A stretch of 64,000 bases of DNA from Flavobacterium beibuense (GTDB lineage Bacteria > Bacteroidota > Bacteroidia > Flavobacteriales > Flavobacteriaceae). The stretch's first letter is position 1; each line of letters begins with the position of its first letter. Location of the stretch: NCBI RefSeq assembly GCF_004151245.1, contig NZ_JUIW01000004.1:62001-126000 (forward strand), read 5' to 3'. A program made the position numbers and the translations under genes. The notes below the pieces were generated by a model. The model did not search any database and was not told the DNA's origin. It worked only from the letters and a program-made list of their open reading frames with translations. Positions 43,449 through 51,900 of the stretch are shown piece after piece.

Positions 43449-43512
43449 TATGGCACAACATTATGATAAAATTGTATAACTCAAAATAAAAGATAGTATC
43501 TAATTTTAAACC

Positions 43513-44508
43513 ATGAAAAAAACGGTTTTACTATTACTCATGCTTTTAGGACTAACCCTTAAAGCTCAGGACAATAAACCCGAGGTTTCAGGACTTAGGT
43601 TGGAAAATATAGAATACCCTTTTCCGGTAAGTGAGATTTCTCTCAACATACAGGGACATCAGTTAGCCATGGCTTATATGGATGTGAAGCCCGAAAAACC
43701 AAACGGAAAAACGGTAATGCTCCTGCATGGCAAAAACTTTTGCGGGGCTTACTGGGGGCACACAGCAAAAGACCTTTCCAAACAGGGTTTTCGTGTAATA
43801 ATACCCGATCAGATAGGTTTTGGTAAATCGTCTAAAGTAACCGATATTCAATACAGTTTTCAGTTACTGGCAGAGAATACCAAAGCAATTTTAGACCAGC
43901 TTGGTATAACAAAAGTAAATATACTGGGCCATTCAATGGGAGGAATGGTTGCTACACGCTTTGCGCTTATGTATCCTGATATGACCGAAAAACTTATACT
44001 GGAAAACCCTATAGGACTTGAGGACTGGAAAGTGGTTGTGCCTTACCAAAGTGTGGACGACTGGTACCAGACCGAGCTGAAACAGAATTATGAAAAAATA
44101 AAGAACTATCAGCTTACCTTTTACTACGACAACAAATGGAAACCTGAATATGCCCCCTGGGTTAATATACTGGCAGGTTGGACACTTAATAAGGATTATC
44201 CTGTAATTGCCAAAAACTCGGCATTAACCTACGATATGATCTTTACCCAACCGGTATGCTATGAGTTTAAAAACCTTACTATGCCTACTCTGCTTATTAT
44301 TGGGCAGCGTGACCGTACCGCCTTAGGTAAGGCACTGGCTCCAAAAGAAGCTCAGGAACAGTTAGGCAATTACCCTAAGCTGGGTAAGGAAACAGCACAA
44401 AAGATTAAAAATGCCACACTGGTGGAGATAGACGGCATAGGGCATCTGCCGCACATTGAGGCCTATGACAGGTTTATTAAACCATTAACCGAATTTTTAA
44501 ACAAATAA
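43513..44508 (+). CDS. Exported alpha/beta hydrolase
   Basis: The 331-residue protein has a signal peptide (about 1-18, ending LKAQ), an oxyanion-hole segment LLHGKNFCGAYW, the nucleophile elbow GHSMGG and a late catalytic His in GIGHLPHIEA. The Asp is probably in IGQRDRT. It is a periplasmic serine hydrolase of unknown substrate. Among cytoplasmic oxidoreductases it may free a substrate from an ester before uptake by the next gene's transporter. Confidence 0.9.
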   Translation: MKKTVLLLLMLLGLTLKAQDNKPEVSGLRLENIEYPFPVSEISLNIQGHQLAMAYMDVKPEKPNGKTVMLLHGKNFCGAYWGHTAKDLSKQGFRVIIPDQIGFGKSSKVTDIQYSFQLLAENTKAILDQLGITKVNILGHSMGGMVATRFALMYPDMTEKLILENPIGLEDWKVVVPYQSVDDWYQTELKQNYEKIKNYQLTFYYDNKWKPEYAPWVNILAGWTLNKDYPVIAKNSALTYDMIFTQPVCYEFKNLTMPTLLIIGQRDRTALGKALAPKEAQEQLGNYPKLGKETAQKIKNATLVEIDGIGHLPHIEAYDRFIKPLTEFLNK

Positions 44509-44540
44509 CCTTTCAGCAATTGGAAGTAAAGCGCGACGAC

Positions 44541-45746
44541 ATGGCAACAGGCGTACTGCAATATAAAAAGCAGTATAAGGATGTAAAAGTCTCTTATCTA
44601 AACAGGGTACGATGGGCAGTATCGCTGTATTACTTTTCCATGGGCCTTTGTTTTGCCACATGGGCAAGCCGTATCCCCGATATTAAGACATCCCTCGGCC
44701 TGTCTGAAGCCGATTTGGGTACCGTTTTGTTTGCCATTCCCTTTGGACAACTGTTTATCATGCCTTTTTCAGGAAGGCTTGCCTCAAAGTACGGAAGCCA
44801 TAAAACAGCTGTAATAGGTATAAGCCTGTACGTTATAAGCCTTACCACACTAGGTTTGGGTACAGAACGCTGGCATTTACTGTTAGCCCTGTTCTTTTTT
44901 GGTATGTGCAGTAACCTTACCAATATCTCGGTAAACACTCAGGGTATTTATGCCGAAGGGCTTTACAAACGCGCTATCATGTCATCGTTTCATGGGGCAT
45001 GGAGCATTGCGGGTTTTACCGGGGCAGTAATAAGCCTGGGGATGACAGCACTGAATTTAAGCCCCTTACTGCATTTCATTATCGTATCATGCGCTTTGCT
45101 TATTGTTGTAGCCACTAACTTTAAATACCTTGTAAGGGTTAAGAACAAACCGAAAGAACAAACAAAGAAAAAAGGCTTTCCCAAGCTTAATCCCACGCTT
45201 ATGTGGCTGGGCGTAATAGGCTTTTGCTGTATGCTTAGTGAAGGCATTATGTTTGACTGGAGCGGTGTATATTTTAAAGATGTTGTAAAAGCCCCTGCCA
45301 GTCTGGTGGTTTTAGGCTATACTTCATTTATGCTTATGATGGCAACAGGCCGTTTTTTAGGCGATTGGGTAGTACAGCGTTTTGGGCGTAAAAAAGTATT
45401 ACAGGTAAGCGGCTGCCTTATTTCAGTAGGATTATTGAGTGCCGTTTTACTTCCTTATATAGTAACTGCTGCCCTTTCTTTTATGCTTGTGGGAATAGGT
45501 GTTTCTACAGTTGTCCCAACAGTTTACAGCCTTGCGGGTCGCACTCCCGATATTGCCCCCAGTATAGCACTTACTATGGTATCGAGCATTAGCTTTTTAG
45601 GATTCATGCTGGGTCCTCCGGTTATTGGTTATATTGCCGAAGCGTTCGGACTTAAAATTTCTTTTGCTATAATTGGTATCTTTGGGTTTGGTATTACCAT
45701 AATGGTAACGAGAATCAAATCCATAGGTCACCTGTTTATCCGATAA
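44541..45746 (+). CDS. MFS transporter
   Basis: I set the start at the ATG at 44541; the frame opens at a TTG at 44520. The protein of about 401 residues has twelve predicted membrane helices with the usual A-motif-like loop (GRLASKYGSHKT) between helices 2 and 3, repeated as GDWVVQRFGRKK between 8 and 9. It resembles sugar-type MFS permeases, but no substrate residues can be named. It sits between the hydrolase and the second AKR. Confidence 0.9.
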   Translation: MATGVLQYKKQYKDVKVSYLNRVRWAVSLYYFSMGLCFATWASRIPDIKTSLGLSEADLGTVLFAIPFGQLFIMPFSGRLASKYGSHKTAVIGISLYVISLTTLGLGTERWHLLLALFFFGMCSNLTNISVNTQGIYAEGLYKRAIMSSFHGAWSIAGFTGAVISLGMTALNLSPLLHFIIVSCALLIVVATNFKYLVRVKNKPKEQTKKKGFPKLNPTLMWLGVIGFCCMLSEGIMFDWSGVYFKDVVKAPASLVVLGYTSFMLMMATGRFLGDWVVQRFGRKKVLQVSGCLISVGLLSAVLLPYIVTAALSFMLVGIGVSTVVPTVYSLAGRTPDIAPSIALTMVSSISFLGFMLGPPVIGYIAEAFGLKISFAIIGIFGFGITIMVTRIKSIGHLFIR

Positions 45747-45778
45747 ATCAATTAATAATAAAAACATTCAACTAAAAA

Positions 45779-46774
45779 ATGGAATACAGAAAAATAGGAA
45801 ACTCCGATTTAAAATTATCAGCAATAACTTTTGGCGCATGGGCTGCCGGAGGATGGATGTGGGGTGGCACAGAGCGTAAGGATGCCATACACGCCATTCA
45901 GGCTTCCTATGACGAAGGTGTAACTTCTATAGACACCGCGCCCATTTACGGGCAGGGCGACAGCGAAGAGATTGTTGCCGAAGCGGTTCAGAATATTTCC
46001 CGCGATAAAGTAGAGATCATTACAAAATATGGTATGCGTTGGGATCTGGCTAAAGGTGACTTTGCCATGAGCAGCAAAAACAATCAGGGTCAGGATATTG
46101 ATATTTATAAATATGCCGGAAAGGAAAGCATAATCAAAGAGTGTGAAGACAGCCTTAGAAGGTTAAAGACCGACTATATTGACCTGTACCAGATACACTG
46201 GCCTGACAGCACTACTCCTATCCAGGAAAGTATGGAAGCGGTTGCCCAACTTATAAAAGAAGGTAAAGTACGCCATGCCGGGGTTTGCAATTACAATGCA
46301 GCACAAGTTCAGGAAGCCAATAAATATGTAAACATTGTATCAGACCAGGTTCCTTATAGTATGGTTAAACGCGATATAGAAAGGGAGCTTATTCCTTATA
46401 CTATTGAGTCGGGTAAATCTATTATTGCCTACAGTCCGTTGGAACGTGGCCTGTTAACCGGAAAAATGCAGCCGGGACATCAGTTTGAGCAAGGTGATCA
46501 CCGTGCCAAACTTTACTTCTTTAAAGATGAAAACCTGAAACGTACTAACGAATTCCTTACTAAGATTAAGCCTCTGGCCGATGATAAAAATGCCACGCTT
46601 TCTCAGTTAGTATTACGCTGGACAATAGAGCAGCCGGGCATTACCATTGCACTTGCCGGAGCAAGAAATGCACAGCAATCGGTACAAAACGCAAAGGCAA
46701 TTAACGTAAAGCTTAACAAAGAAGAAATAGACTTTATAACCACCGAGCTTAATAAGCTGGAACTGGTAAAATAA
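45779..46774 (+). CDS. Aldo/keto reductase 2
   Basis: The 331-residue AKR has DTAPIYGQGDSEE with Asp and Tyr, ITKYGMRWD with Lys, YQIHWPD with His, and a cofactor end GARNAQQSVQ. It belongs to another branch than the AKR at 42495, with the insert KGDFAMSSKNNQG near 100 that is common in oxidoreductases of the YdhF/IolS kind. It is the last gene of the run, followed at once by a terminator. Substrates are not known. Confidence 0.93.
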   Translation: MEYRKIGNSDLKLSAITFGAWAAGGWMWGGTERKDAIHAIQASYDEGVTSIDTAPIYGQGDSEEIVAEAVQNISRDKVEIITKYGMRWDLAKGDFAMSSKNNQGQDIDIYKYAGKESIIKECEDSLRRLKTDYIDLYQIHWPDSTTPIQESMEAVAQLIKEGKVRHAGVCNYNAAQVQEANKYVNIVSDQVPYSMVKRDIERELIPYTIESGKSIIAYSPLERGLLTGKMQPGHQFEQGDHRAKLYFFKDENLKRTNEFLTKIKPLADDKNATLSQLVLRWTIEQPGITIALAGARNAQQSVQNAKAINVKLNKEEIDFITTELNKLELVK

Positions 46775-46801
46775 AAAAAGAGGCTCAGGGCCTCTTTTTT
46801 T
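46773..46801. terminator. Intrinsic terminator after aldo/keto reductase 2
   Basis: GAGGC (46780-46784) pairs with GCCTC (46790-46794), extended by seven A on the left with seven T on the right; usable from both strands. Confidence 0.8.
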
Positions 46802-46808
46802 ATCTTTT

Positions 46809-46902
46809 TGTCATTTCGATACAAAGCACAGCGAAGTGACAAATCTCATAAATAAATCAACTAGAGATTTCTCCCTGCATTTCATTACGGTTCGAAATGA
46901 CA
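46809..46902. repeat. Dispersed palindromic repeat, copy 1
   Basis: Outer arms TGTCATTTCGA (46809-46819) and TCGAAATGACA (46892-46902) are perfect inverted repeats. Inside them AAATCTC (46840-46846) faces GAGATTT (46864-46870). The same building blocks recur at 57711 and 63036. It lies in the gap between convergent genes, next to a terminator. It may be a REP/MITE-like element. Confidence 0.75.
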
Positions 46903-46915
46903 GCTATGCACTTTT

Positions 46916-48829
46916 TTATTCCTTTATAAATTTAAGGGTTACTTCACCTCCATTAGTTATAAGGTTTATAAAATGGATACCGGGTGAAAGCTGCGACACA
47001 TTCCATTGCGTTTGCGGGCCTGTTTCCATTTCTCTTTGCCCTAACACATCATAAAATACCGCATTTTGTATAGTCGCATTTTGAGGAAGGGTAATATGCA
47101 GTTCCTCCTTAACGGGGTTAGGGTATAACTTTACCTGAGAAAGGTTAAACTGTGGCCTGCTTAAAAACGCACTGTTAGAACAGATGATATCTTTTTCGGG
47201 GTCAAATTCAAATCCGGCAATGGCAAAAGGTACATTGACCGTAAATTCCTGTCCGCTGAAGGTATGGTCAAGTAACACATCAAAAGTCTCTCCTGCACTG
47301 CTTAACAGCCTTACTTTTACAGGCATTTCAAAAAAATCAACCGAATTATGCGACTGCTCTTGATTTATGGTAATCTTTGCCTGTCCGCCACCTAAATCCT
47401 GCGTTGTAACATCATAAATAGGATATCCCTGATTGTACACCCAATCGTTAAAAAATTCGGTCAGGTCCATTCCCGATGCAGCTTCAAGATGCGCCTGTAA
47501 ATCGGGTGTGGTAGCATAGCTGTAGGCCAGTGCCTCATCATCAAGATAATTACGTATTCCCTGAAAAAAATCCTCATCACCTAATACATAACGAAGCATG
47601 CTCACCACCATAGCTCCCTTATTATAACTAAGCCTACTGCTAAAAATACGCCCTACATCATTAAGCTGGGTTTCCGGTATGTAAACACTGCCACCCGGTG
47701 CCGATGTAATGTTTATTATTCTTTCCCCTTTCCAGTTTACAAAACTAAAATCGCCATCAAGCTCTTTTATAACCAGACCCGAAAGGTAAGTGGCAAAACC
47801 TTCGTTAAGCCAAATATCACTCCATGAACCGCAGGTAACCTTATCTCCAAACCACTGATGCCCCAATTCGTGGGCTATTAGGTTCCTCCCGAAGTTTACC
47901 ATAAACGATACTGTGGTATGCTCCATACCCCCGTTTATGTTGCATTGGGCATGACCATACTTTTCATTAGAAAAAGGATAGGTTTCAAACAGGTTTTCAA
48001 ACAGGCTCATAATAGCCGGTGTTACGGCAAGCTGCTGTTGGGCAGTTTCAAAATTCTCCGGATAGATATAGTTCACTATCGGGAAAGTATTAGGAGCCGT
48101 ACCCGCCTGTTGTGTATAGATACTATACTCGGTAACCGCAATGGCAATAAGGTATGCCGGAATAGGGTATTCGTGCTTAAAATGTGTTGTTTTAAATCCT
48201 TCACCATCCAGTTCCTGCGACTGCTCTACACCGTTAGAAACACTGGTATATTGTTGTGGTGCCGTTATATACACATCTATACTGTCTATCTTATCGTTAA
48301 GATCCTGCTTGCACGGCCACCAGTCTTTTGCTCCATAGGGTTCAGACAGTGTACTCATTACGGGTATGCCGTTGTGTGTGGAAAGGTTAAAAGCCACTTC
48401 CTGTGTGGAAGGCGATCCCGAATAGTTTATGGTAACCGTACCTTCCTCTCCCTGTAGCTGCACCTGAGGCAAGGTAATTACAAGTTCGTTTCCGCCTTGG
48501 GTAAAACTAAGGTTGGTATTGCCCTGCTTAACCGAACTTACCGAAAGCTGACTTGTAAGATCGAAAGTAATGGTCGTCATATCCTCCAGTGCAATATAAT
48601 TTGTGGTTACGCTGCCCGTTATAAAAAACACAGCAGGGTCTACCGTAAATTCAAGCCTGTGGTAGGTAATATCATAATTTTCGGTATCAGGATTTGTAGT
48701 AAGATCCTTTAGTGTAAAAGCCGATTTCATTTCGGCTTCGGCAATCTGTTGTATCTCTGTATCAGAGCCTTGAGGAAATGCCGAAAAAAAGGCAAGCAAA
48801 CCTAAAACAGTAAGTATATTTCTTCTCAT
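46916..48829 (-). CDS. M1 family metallopeptidase with T9SS type A sorting domain
   Basis: I set the start at the ATG at 48829, which gives a good signal peptide (MRRNILTVLGLLAFFSAFPQG); the frame runs further upstream to a TTG at 48919. The 637-residue protein has the M1 exopeptidase motif GGMEHTT and the zinc site HELGHQWFGD, then a glutamate 18 residues on (LNEGFATYL). The last 75 or so residues (LYPNPVKEEL to the final LKFIKE) form a type A C-terminal sorting domain, so the enzyme is exported and probably placed on the surface. It likely trims amino acids from peptides outside the cell. Confidence 0.92.
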   Translation of the reverse strand: MRRNILTVLGLLAFFSAFPQGSDTEIQQIAEAEMKSAFTLKDLTTNPDTENYDITYHRLEFTVDPAVFFITGSVTTNYIALEDMTTITFDLTSQLSVSSVKQGNTNLSFTQGGNELVITLPQVQLQGEEGTVTINYSGSPSTQEVAFNLSTHNGIPVMSTLSEPYGAKDWWPCKQDLNDKIDSIDVYITAPQQYTSVSNGVEQSQELDGEGFKTTHFKHEYPIPAYLIAIAVTEYSIYTQQAGTAPNTFPIVNYIYPENFETAQQQLAVTPAIMSLFENLFETYPFSNEKYGHAQCNINGGMEHTTVSFMVNFGRNLIAHELGHQWFGDKVTCGSWSDIWLNEGFATYLSGLVIKELDGDFSFVNWKGERIINITSAPGGSVYIPETQLNDVGRIFSSRLSYNKGAMVVSMLRYVLGDEDFFQGIRNYLDDEALAYSYATTPDLQAHLEAASGMDLTEFFNDWVYNQGYPIYDVTTQDLGGGQAKITINQEQSHNSVDFFEMPVKVRLLSSAGETFDVLLDHTFSGQEFTVNVPFAIAGFEFDPEKDIICSNSAFLSRPQFNLSQVKLYPNPVKEELHITLPQNATIQNAVFYDVLGQREMETGPQTQWNVSQLSPGIHFINLITNGGEVTLKFIKE

Positions 48830-48844
48830 TAAAGCTATTTTTTT

Positions 48845-48852
48845 CAAATGTA
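48845..48852 (-). promoter_or_regulatory. Possible promoter -7 element of M1 peptidase
   Basis: Minus-strand TACATTTG, perfect TAnnTTTG, 15 bases upstream of the ATG at 48829. It supports that start over the TTG farther upstream, since the element lies inside the longer frame. No TTG is seen at the normal spacing. Confidence 0.45.
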
Positions 48853-48942
48853 AACAGAAAAACCTGTTTTTTAGCGCCTTAATTCTTAAAAAACCATACT
48901 TTAAACTTTGGTTAGGCACGGGTATTAATTAAAACAATTCAT

Positions 48943-48950
48943 TAAATTTG
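48943..48950 (+). promoter_or_regulatory. Possible serS promoter -7 element
   Basis: TAAATTTG, perfect TAnnTTTG, 24 bases before the serS ATG. The -33 element is not obvious. Confidence 0.45.
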
Positions 48951-48974
48951 CTCACTTTATAAAAAACCATATCC

Positions 48975-50246
48975 ATGTTACAGACAGTATTTATCAGAGA
49001 AAACAGAGAGAAAGTAATTGAGGCTTTGGGCAAAAGGAACATTGATGCTACCGAAATGGTAGATGAGGTAATTGCCCTTGATGAAAAAAGAAGGTCTACC
49101 CAGGTAGAGCTTGATACTGTTTTATCGGAATCCAACAAGCTATCTAAAGACATTGGAGAAATGATGAAAGCAGGCGAAAAAGAAAAAGCTTTGCTTTTAA
49201 AAGAAAAAACAGGCCAGCTTAAAGAACAGAGCAAAGAACTTAGCGAAGAGCTTAATAAAGTTTCGGAAGATCTGCTACAGGTACTTTACAAACTGCCTAA
49301 CCTACCGGCAGACATTGTTCCTGCAGGTAAAACCCCGGAAGATAACCTGGAGGTACACCGTGAAGGTGATATCCCACAGCTTTTTGAAGGTGCCCTGCCA
49401 CACTGGGAACTGGCTAAAAAATATGACATTATCGATTTTGAATTAGGTAACAAGATTGCCGGAGCAGGTTTCCCTGTATACAAAGGTAAGGGAGCAAGGC
49501 TGCAGCGCGCACTTATTACTTATTTCTTAGACAAAAATACAGATGCAGGCTACAAAGAGTATCAGGTACCTCACCTTGTTAACGAGGCATCAGGGTACGG
49601 TACAGGCCAGCTTCCAGACAAAGAAGGCCAAATGTACCATGTAGGTCTTGACGATATGTACCTTATCCCTACGGCTGAGGTTCCGGTAACTAACTTTTTC
49701 CGCGATGTTATCATCCCTGAAAATGAGCTTCCGGTACTTTGTACAGCATACACTCCGTGTTTTAGGAGAGAAGCGGGATCTTATGGTGCACACGTTCGCG
49801 GACTTAACCGTCTTCACCAGTTTGACAAGGTAGAGATAGTTCGTGTAGAGCACCCTGATAATAGCTATGCAGCGTTGGACGGCATGGTAGAGCACGTAAA
49901 AACACTTTTACAGGAATTAAAGCTTCCATACAGAATCTTACGATTATGTGGTGGCGACATGGGCTTTACATCGGCACTTACTTATGACTTTGAAGTGTTT
50001 TCAACAGCTCAGGATCGTTGGCTGGAAATCAGCTCGGTTTCTAACTTTGAGACCTTCCAGGCAAACAGGCTAAAACTTCGTTTCCGTGATAAGGACAACA
50101 AAAATCATTTGGCACACACACTTAACGGAAGTTCATTAGCATTACCAAGGGTACTTGCAGGTATACTTGAAAATTACCAGACTCCTGAGGGTATTGTGGT
50201 TCCGGAAGTTTTACGTCCTTACACCGGTTTTGATATAATAAATTAG
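48975..50246 (+). CDS. serS: Seryl-tRNA synthetase
   Basis: The 423-residue enzyme has the usual N-terminal coiled-coil arm (about 28-105, rich in Lys and Glu) and a class II catalytic core. Motif 2 is around PCFRREAGS, and motif 3 is in the segment ending NGSSLALPRVLAGILE. It joins serine to tRNA-Ser and is essential. The length is normal. It is divergent from the M1 peptidase gene and ends in a strong terminator. Confidence 0.97.
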   Translation: MLQTVFIRENREKVIEALGKRNIDATEMVDEVIALDEKRRSTQVELDTVLSESNKLSKDIGEMMKAGEKEKALLLKEKTGQLKEQSKELSEELNKVSEDLLQVLYKLPNLPADIVPAGKTPEDNLEVHREGDIPQLFEGALPHWELAKKYDIIDFELGNKIAGAGFPVYKGKGARLQRALITYFLDKNTDAGYKEYQVPHLVNEASGYGTGQLPDKEGQMYHVGLDDMYLIPTAEVPVTNFFRDVIIPENELPVLCTAYTPCFRREAGSYGAHVRGLNRLHQFDKVEIVRVEHPDNSYAALDGMVEHVKTLLQELKLPYRILRLCGGDMGFTSALTYDFEVFSTAQDRWLEISSVSNFETFQANRLKLRFRDKDNKNHLAHTLNGSSLALPRVLAGILENYQTPEGIVVPEVLRPYTGFDIIN

Positions 50247-50258
50247 TAAATTTATTAC
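50237..50258 (+). repeat. 22-base direct repeat, left copy
   Basis: The 22 bases starting AATAAATTAG are repeated at 51154-51175 with one mismatch (A/G at position 18). This copy spans the serS stop codon. Confidence 0.7.
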
Positions 50259-50263
50259 TATAC

Positions 50264-50306
50264 CAAAACGCGGATAATGCTAAACCAGGTATTATCCGCG
50301 TTTTTT
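50264..50306 (+). terminator. Strong intrinsic terminator of serS
   Basis: A 13-bp stem (50266-50278 with 50291-50303, core ACGCGGATAAT) with a 12-base loop and a T6 tail. Confidence 0.9.
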
Positions 50307-50434
50307 ATTATATCCTTCGAAATACAGATACCCAACCGTTTCTATAACGGAATTGATTACAGTTAGGAAAAAGGGCGTAAGGCTTTCCGGGCTGAAAAAC
50401 AGTAAACTTTAGATTATCCAAATAAATATTAATT

Positions 50435-50647
50435 ATGGAAAATATAGATTACAAACATTTCGTTTTTGAATTAATATCCTCAATAAAATCTAAAGTTGAT
50501 TTTATTGAAAATGACAGAATTGGTCTGACTAAAGAAGAATATGAAGGAATGAAATTAGGATATGGTCATATTATGGAAGATTTATTATTTTTAATGAAAG
50601 AATTTGGATTAAATTTAGGTGAATATGGGCTTGAAAAAGATAAATAA
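50435..50647 (+). CDS. Small orphan protein in AT-rich segment
   Basis: This 70-residue acidic, helical protein has no signal peptide and no motif I recognise. Codons are richer in A and T at third positions than in serS or the TPR gene nearby. It overlaps the next gene by 23 bases, so they form a small two-gene unit lying between the two 22-base repeats. The 188-base gap before it holds the serS terminator and no clear promoter. Confidence 0.6.
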   Translation: MENIDYKHFVFELISSIKSKVDFIENDRIGLTKEEYEGMKLGYGHIMEDLLFLMKEFGLNLGEYGLEKDK

Positions 50648-51158
50648 TTTATTAATTGTTCTATTTATTATCGGGGTGTTTGCATCCTGTAAGGATAATA
50701 CCCAATATCATTCATTTGAAATCGACAAGTATTTAATAGATTCTATTGTTGTTTATAAATACACGGGAAATAATCAAGGCCAAGGGCTTTATATTGATCG
50801 AATTGAATACCATATCCAGGCAAAAAAACTTTTTAATACACCGGTACTATTTTTAAAAACTAAAAACAGAACCGTAAAATTAAATAAAACAGAGAAGGAA
50901 GAATATTTTAAACATGAAGTAGACGATTTGAATTCCAGGTTTAATCTAAACAATATGATAAACTATAATAAGGACATCATTTTTTTTAACCAAGGTGTAT
51001 TATATTCTGACAAAGATTCGGTATCAATATATTCGAATTCAAAAACTGAAGTATTCCTTTATCTGGACAATAAAGAAGTTAGTTTTAATGACACAATAAG
51101 TTTATTCAAAACTATTGATTTCAAGCCATTACCAAATGGCTTGAGAAGGAATAAATAA
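50625..51158 (+). CDS. Orphan lipoprotein in AT-rich segment
   Basis: I set the start at the ATG at 50625; a GTG at 50619 also opens the frame. The 177-residue protein has a hydrophobic signal and a lipobox FASC near residue 21, then a mostly beta-strand body rich in Lys, Asn and Tyr. Nothing suggests an enzyme. The base composition is more AT-rich than its neighbours, in line with an acquired segment. It overlaps the small protein gene by 23 bases. Confidence 0.7.
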   Translation: MGLKKINNLLIVLFIIGVFASCKDNTQYHSFEIDKYLIDSIVVYKYTGNNQGQGLYIDRIEYHIQAKKLFNTPVLFLKTKNRTVKLNKTEKEEYFKHEVDDLNSRFNLNNMINYNKDIIFFNQGVLYSDKDSVSIYSNSKTEVFLYLDNKEVSFNDTISLFKTIDFKPLPNGLRRNK

Positions 51159-51171
51159 ATTAGTAAATTTG
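51141..51171 (+). promoter_or_regulatory. Promoter of the 51186 gene, inside the right repeat
   Basis: TTG at 51141-51143, a 20-base spacer, then TAAATTTG (51164-51171), a perfect TAnnTTTG. The left repeat copy has A in place of the last G (TAAATTTA), so only this copy has the full element. The leader to the ATG at 51186 is very short. Confidence 0.55.
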
Positions 51172-51175
51172 TTAC
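51154..51175 (+). repeat. 22-base direct repeat, right copy
   Basis: Second copy of the repeat at 50237-50258, with one mismatch; it spans the stop codon region of the orphan lipoprotein gene and the -7 element of the next gene. Confidence 0.7.
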
Positions 51176-51185
51176 AATTTTTGCT

Positions 51186-51899
51186 ATGAAAAAACCGTTT
51201 GCCTTTATCGCCTTTCTGGCATCAGCCATAGCATTTGCACAAAGTGCCGGTCCTGTTATACCTCAACAGGGTAAAACCACAGAAGATTTTGTTCCTAAAG
51301 GCTGGAAAATTATCTCCTCTGCATCCGGTGACCTTAACAAGGATAAGGCGGAGGATATAGCAATGGTGATTGAAAATACCGACCCCGCCAACTTTGTTAC
51401 CAATGAAAATTTTGGCTCACAGCTACTGAATCTAAATCCGCGTTATCTTCTTATCCTGTTTAAGGATAAAAAAGGATATATACTCAATACCCTCAACAAA
51501 AGTTTTATCCCTTCGCAAAACGACATAGAGTCTCCCTGCCTGGAAGACCCTCTTGCCGAAGCCGAAGAAATGTCAATTACAAAAGGTGTGCTTAGCATAA
51601 ACTTTCATACCTGGATGTCCTGCGGCAGTTATGGGATAAGCAGAGAAACATTTAGGTTACGCTATCAGGATAGCAGGTTTGTACTTATAGGTTATGACTT
51701 ATGGGAGTCCAGCAGGAACATTGGCGACATTACCGAAGTAAGTATTAATTTCCTTACCGGTAAAAAGAGTATCACGACAGGAGAAAAATTATTTGATGAC
51801 AATGACAACAGTTTAATTCAAACTACCTGGGAAGACATAGAAACAAATGAATTGATTAACTTAGCAAACCTGAAGTGGCCCAACGAAATTGAATTTTGA
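51186..51899 (+). CDS. Exported protein of unknown function
   Basis: The 237-residue protein has a signal peptide (about 1-19, ending AFAQ). It contains a segment ASGDLNKDKAEDIAMVIEN that looks like a single Ca-binding FG-GAP-type repeat, followed by an alpha/beta body with two Cys pairs (SPCLEDP and SCGSYG). No enzyme motif was seen. It is followed at 51901 by the TPR gene, one base after its stop, so they are cotranscribed. Confidence 0.78.
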   Translation: MKKPFAFIAFLASAIAFAQSAGPVIPQQGKTTEDFVPKGWKIISSASGDLNKDKAEDIAMVIENTDPANFVTNENFGSQLLNLNPRYLLILFKDKKGYILNTLNKSFIPSQNDIESPCLEDPLAEAEEMSITKGVLSINFHTWMSCGSYGISRETFRLRYQDSRFVLIGYDLWESSRNIGDITEVSINFLTGKKSITTGEKLFDDNDNSLIQTTWEDIETNELINLANLKWPNEIEF

Positions 51900-51900
51900 T

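Noticed and set aside
50237..51175. Transposon or integron between the 22-base repeats
   Set aside because: No transposase, integrase or terminal inverted repeats were seen; only the direct repeats and composition point to insertion.
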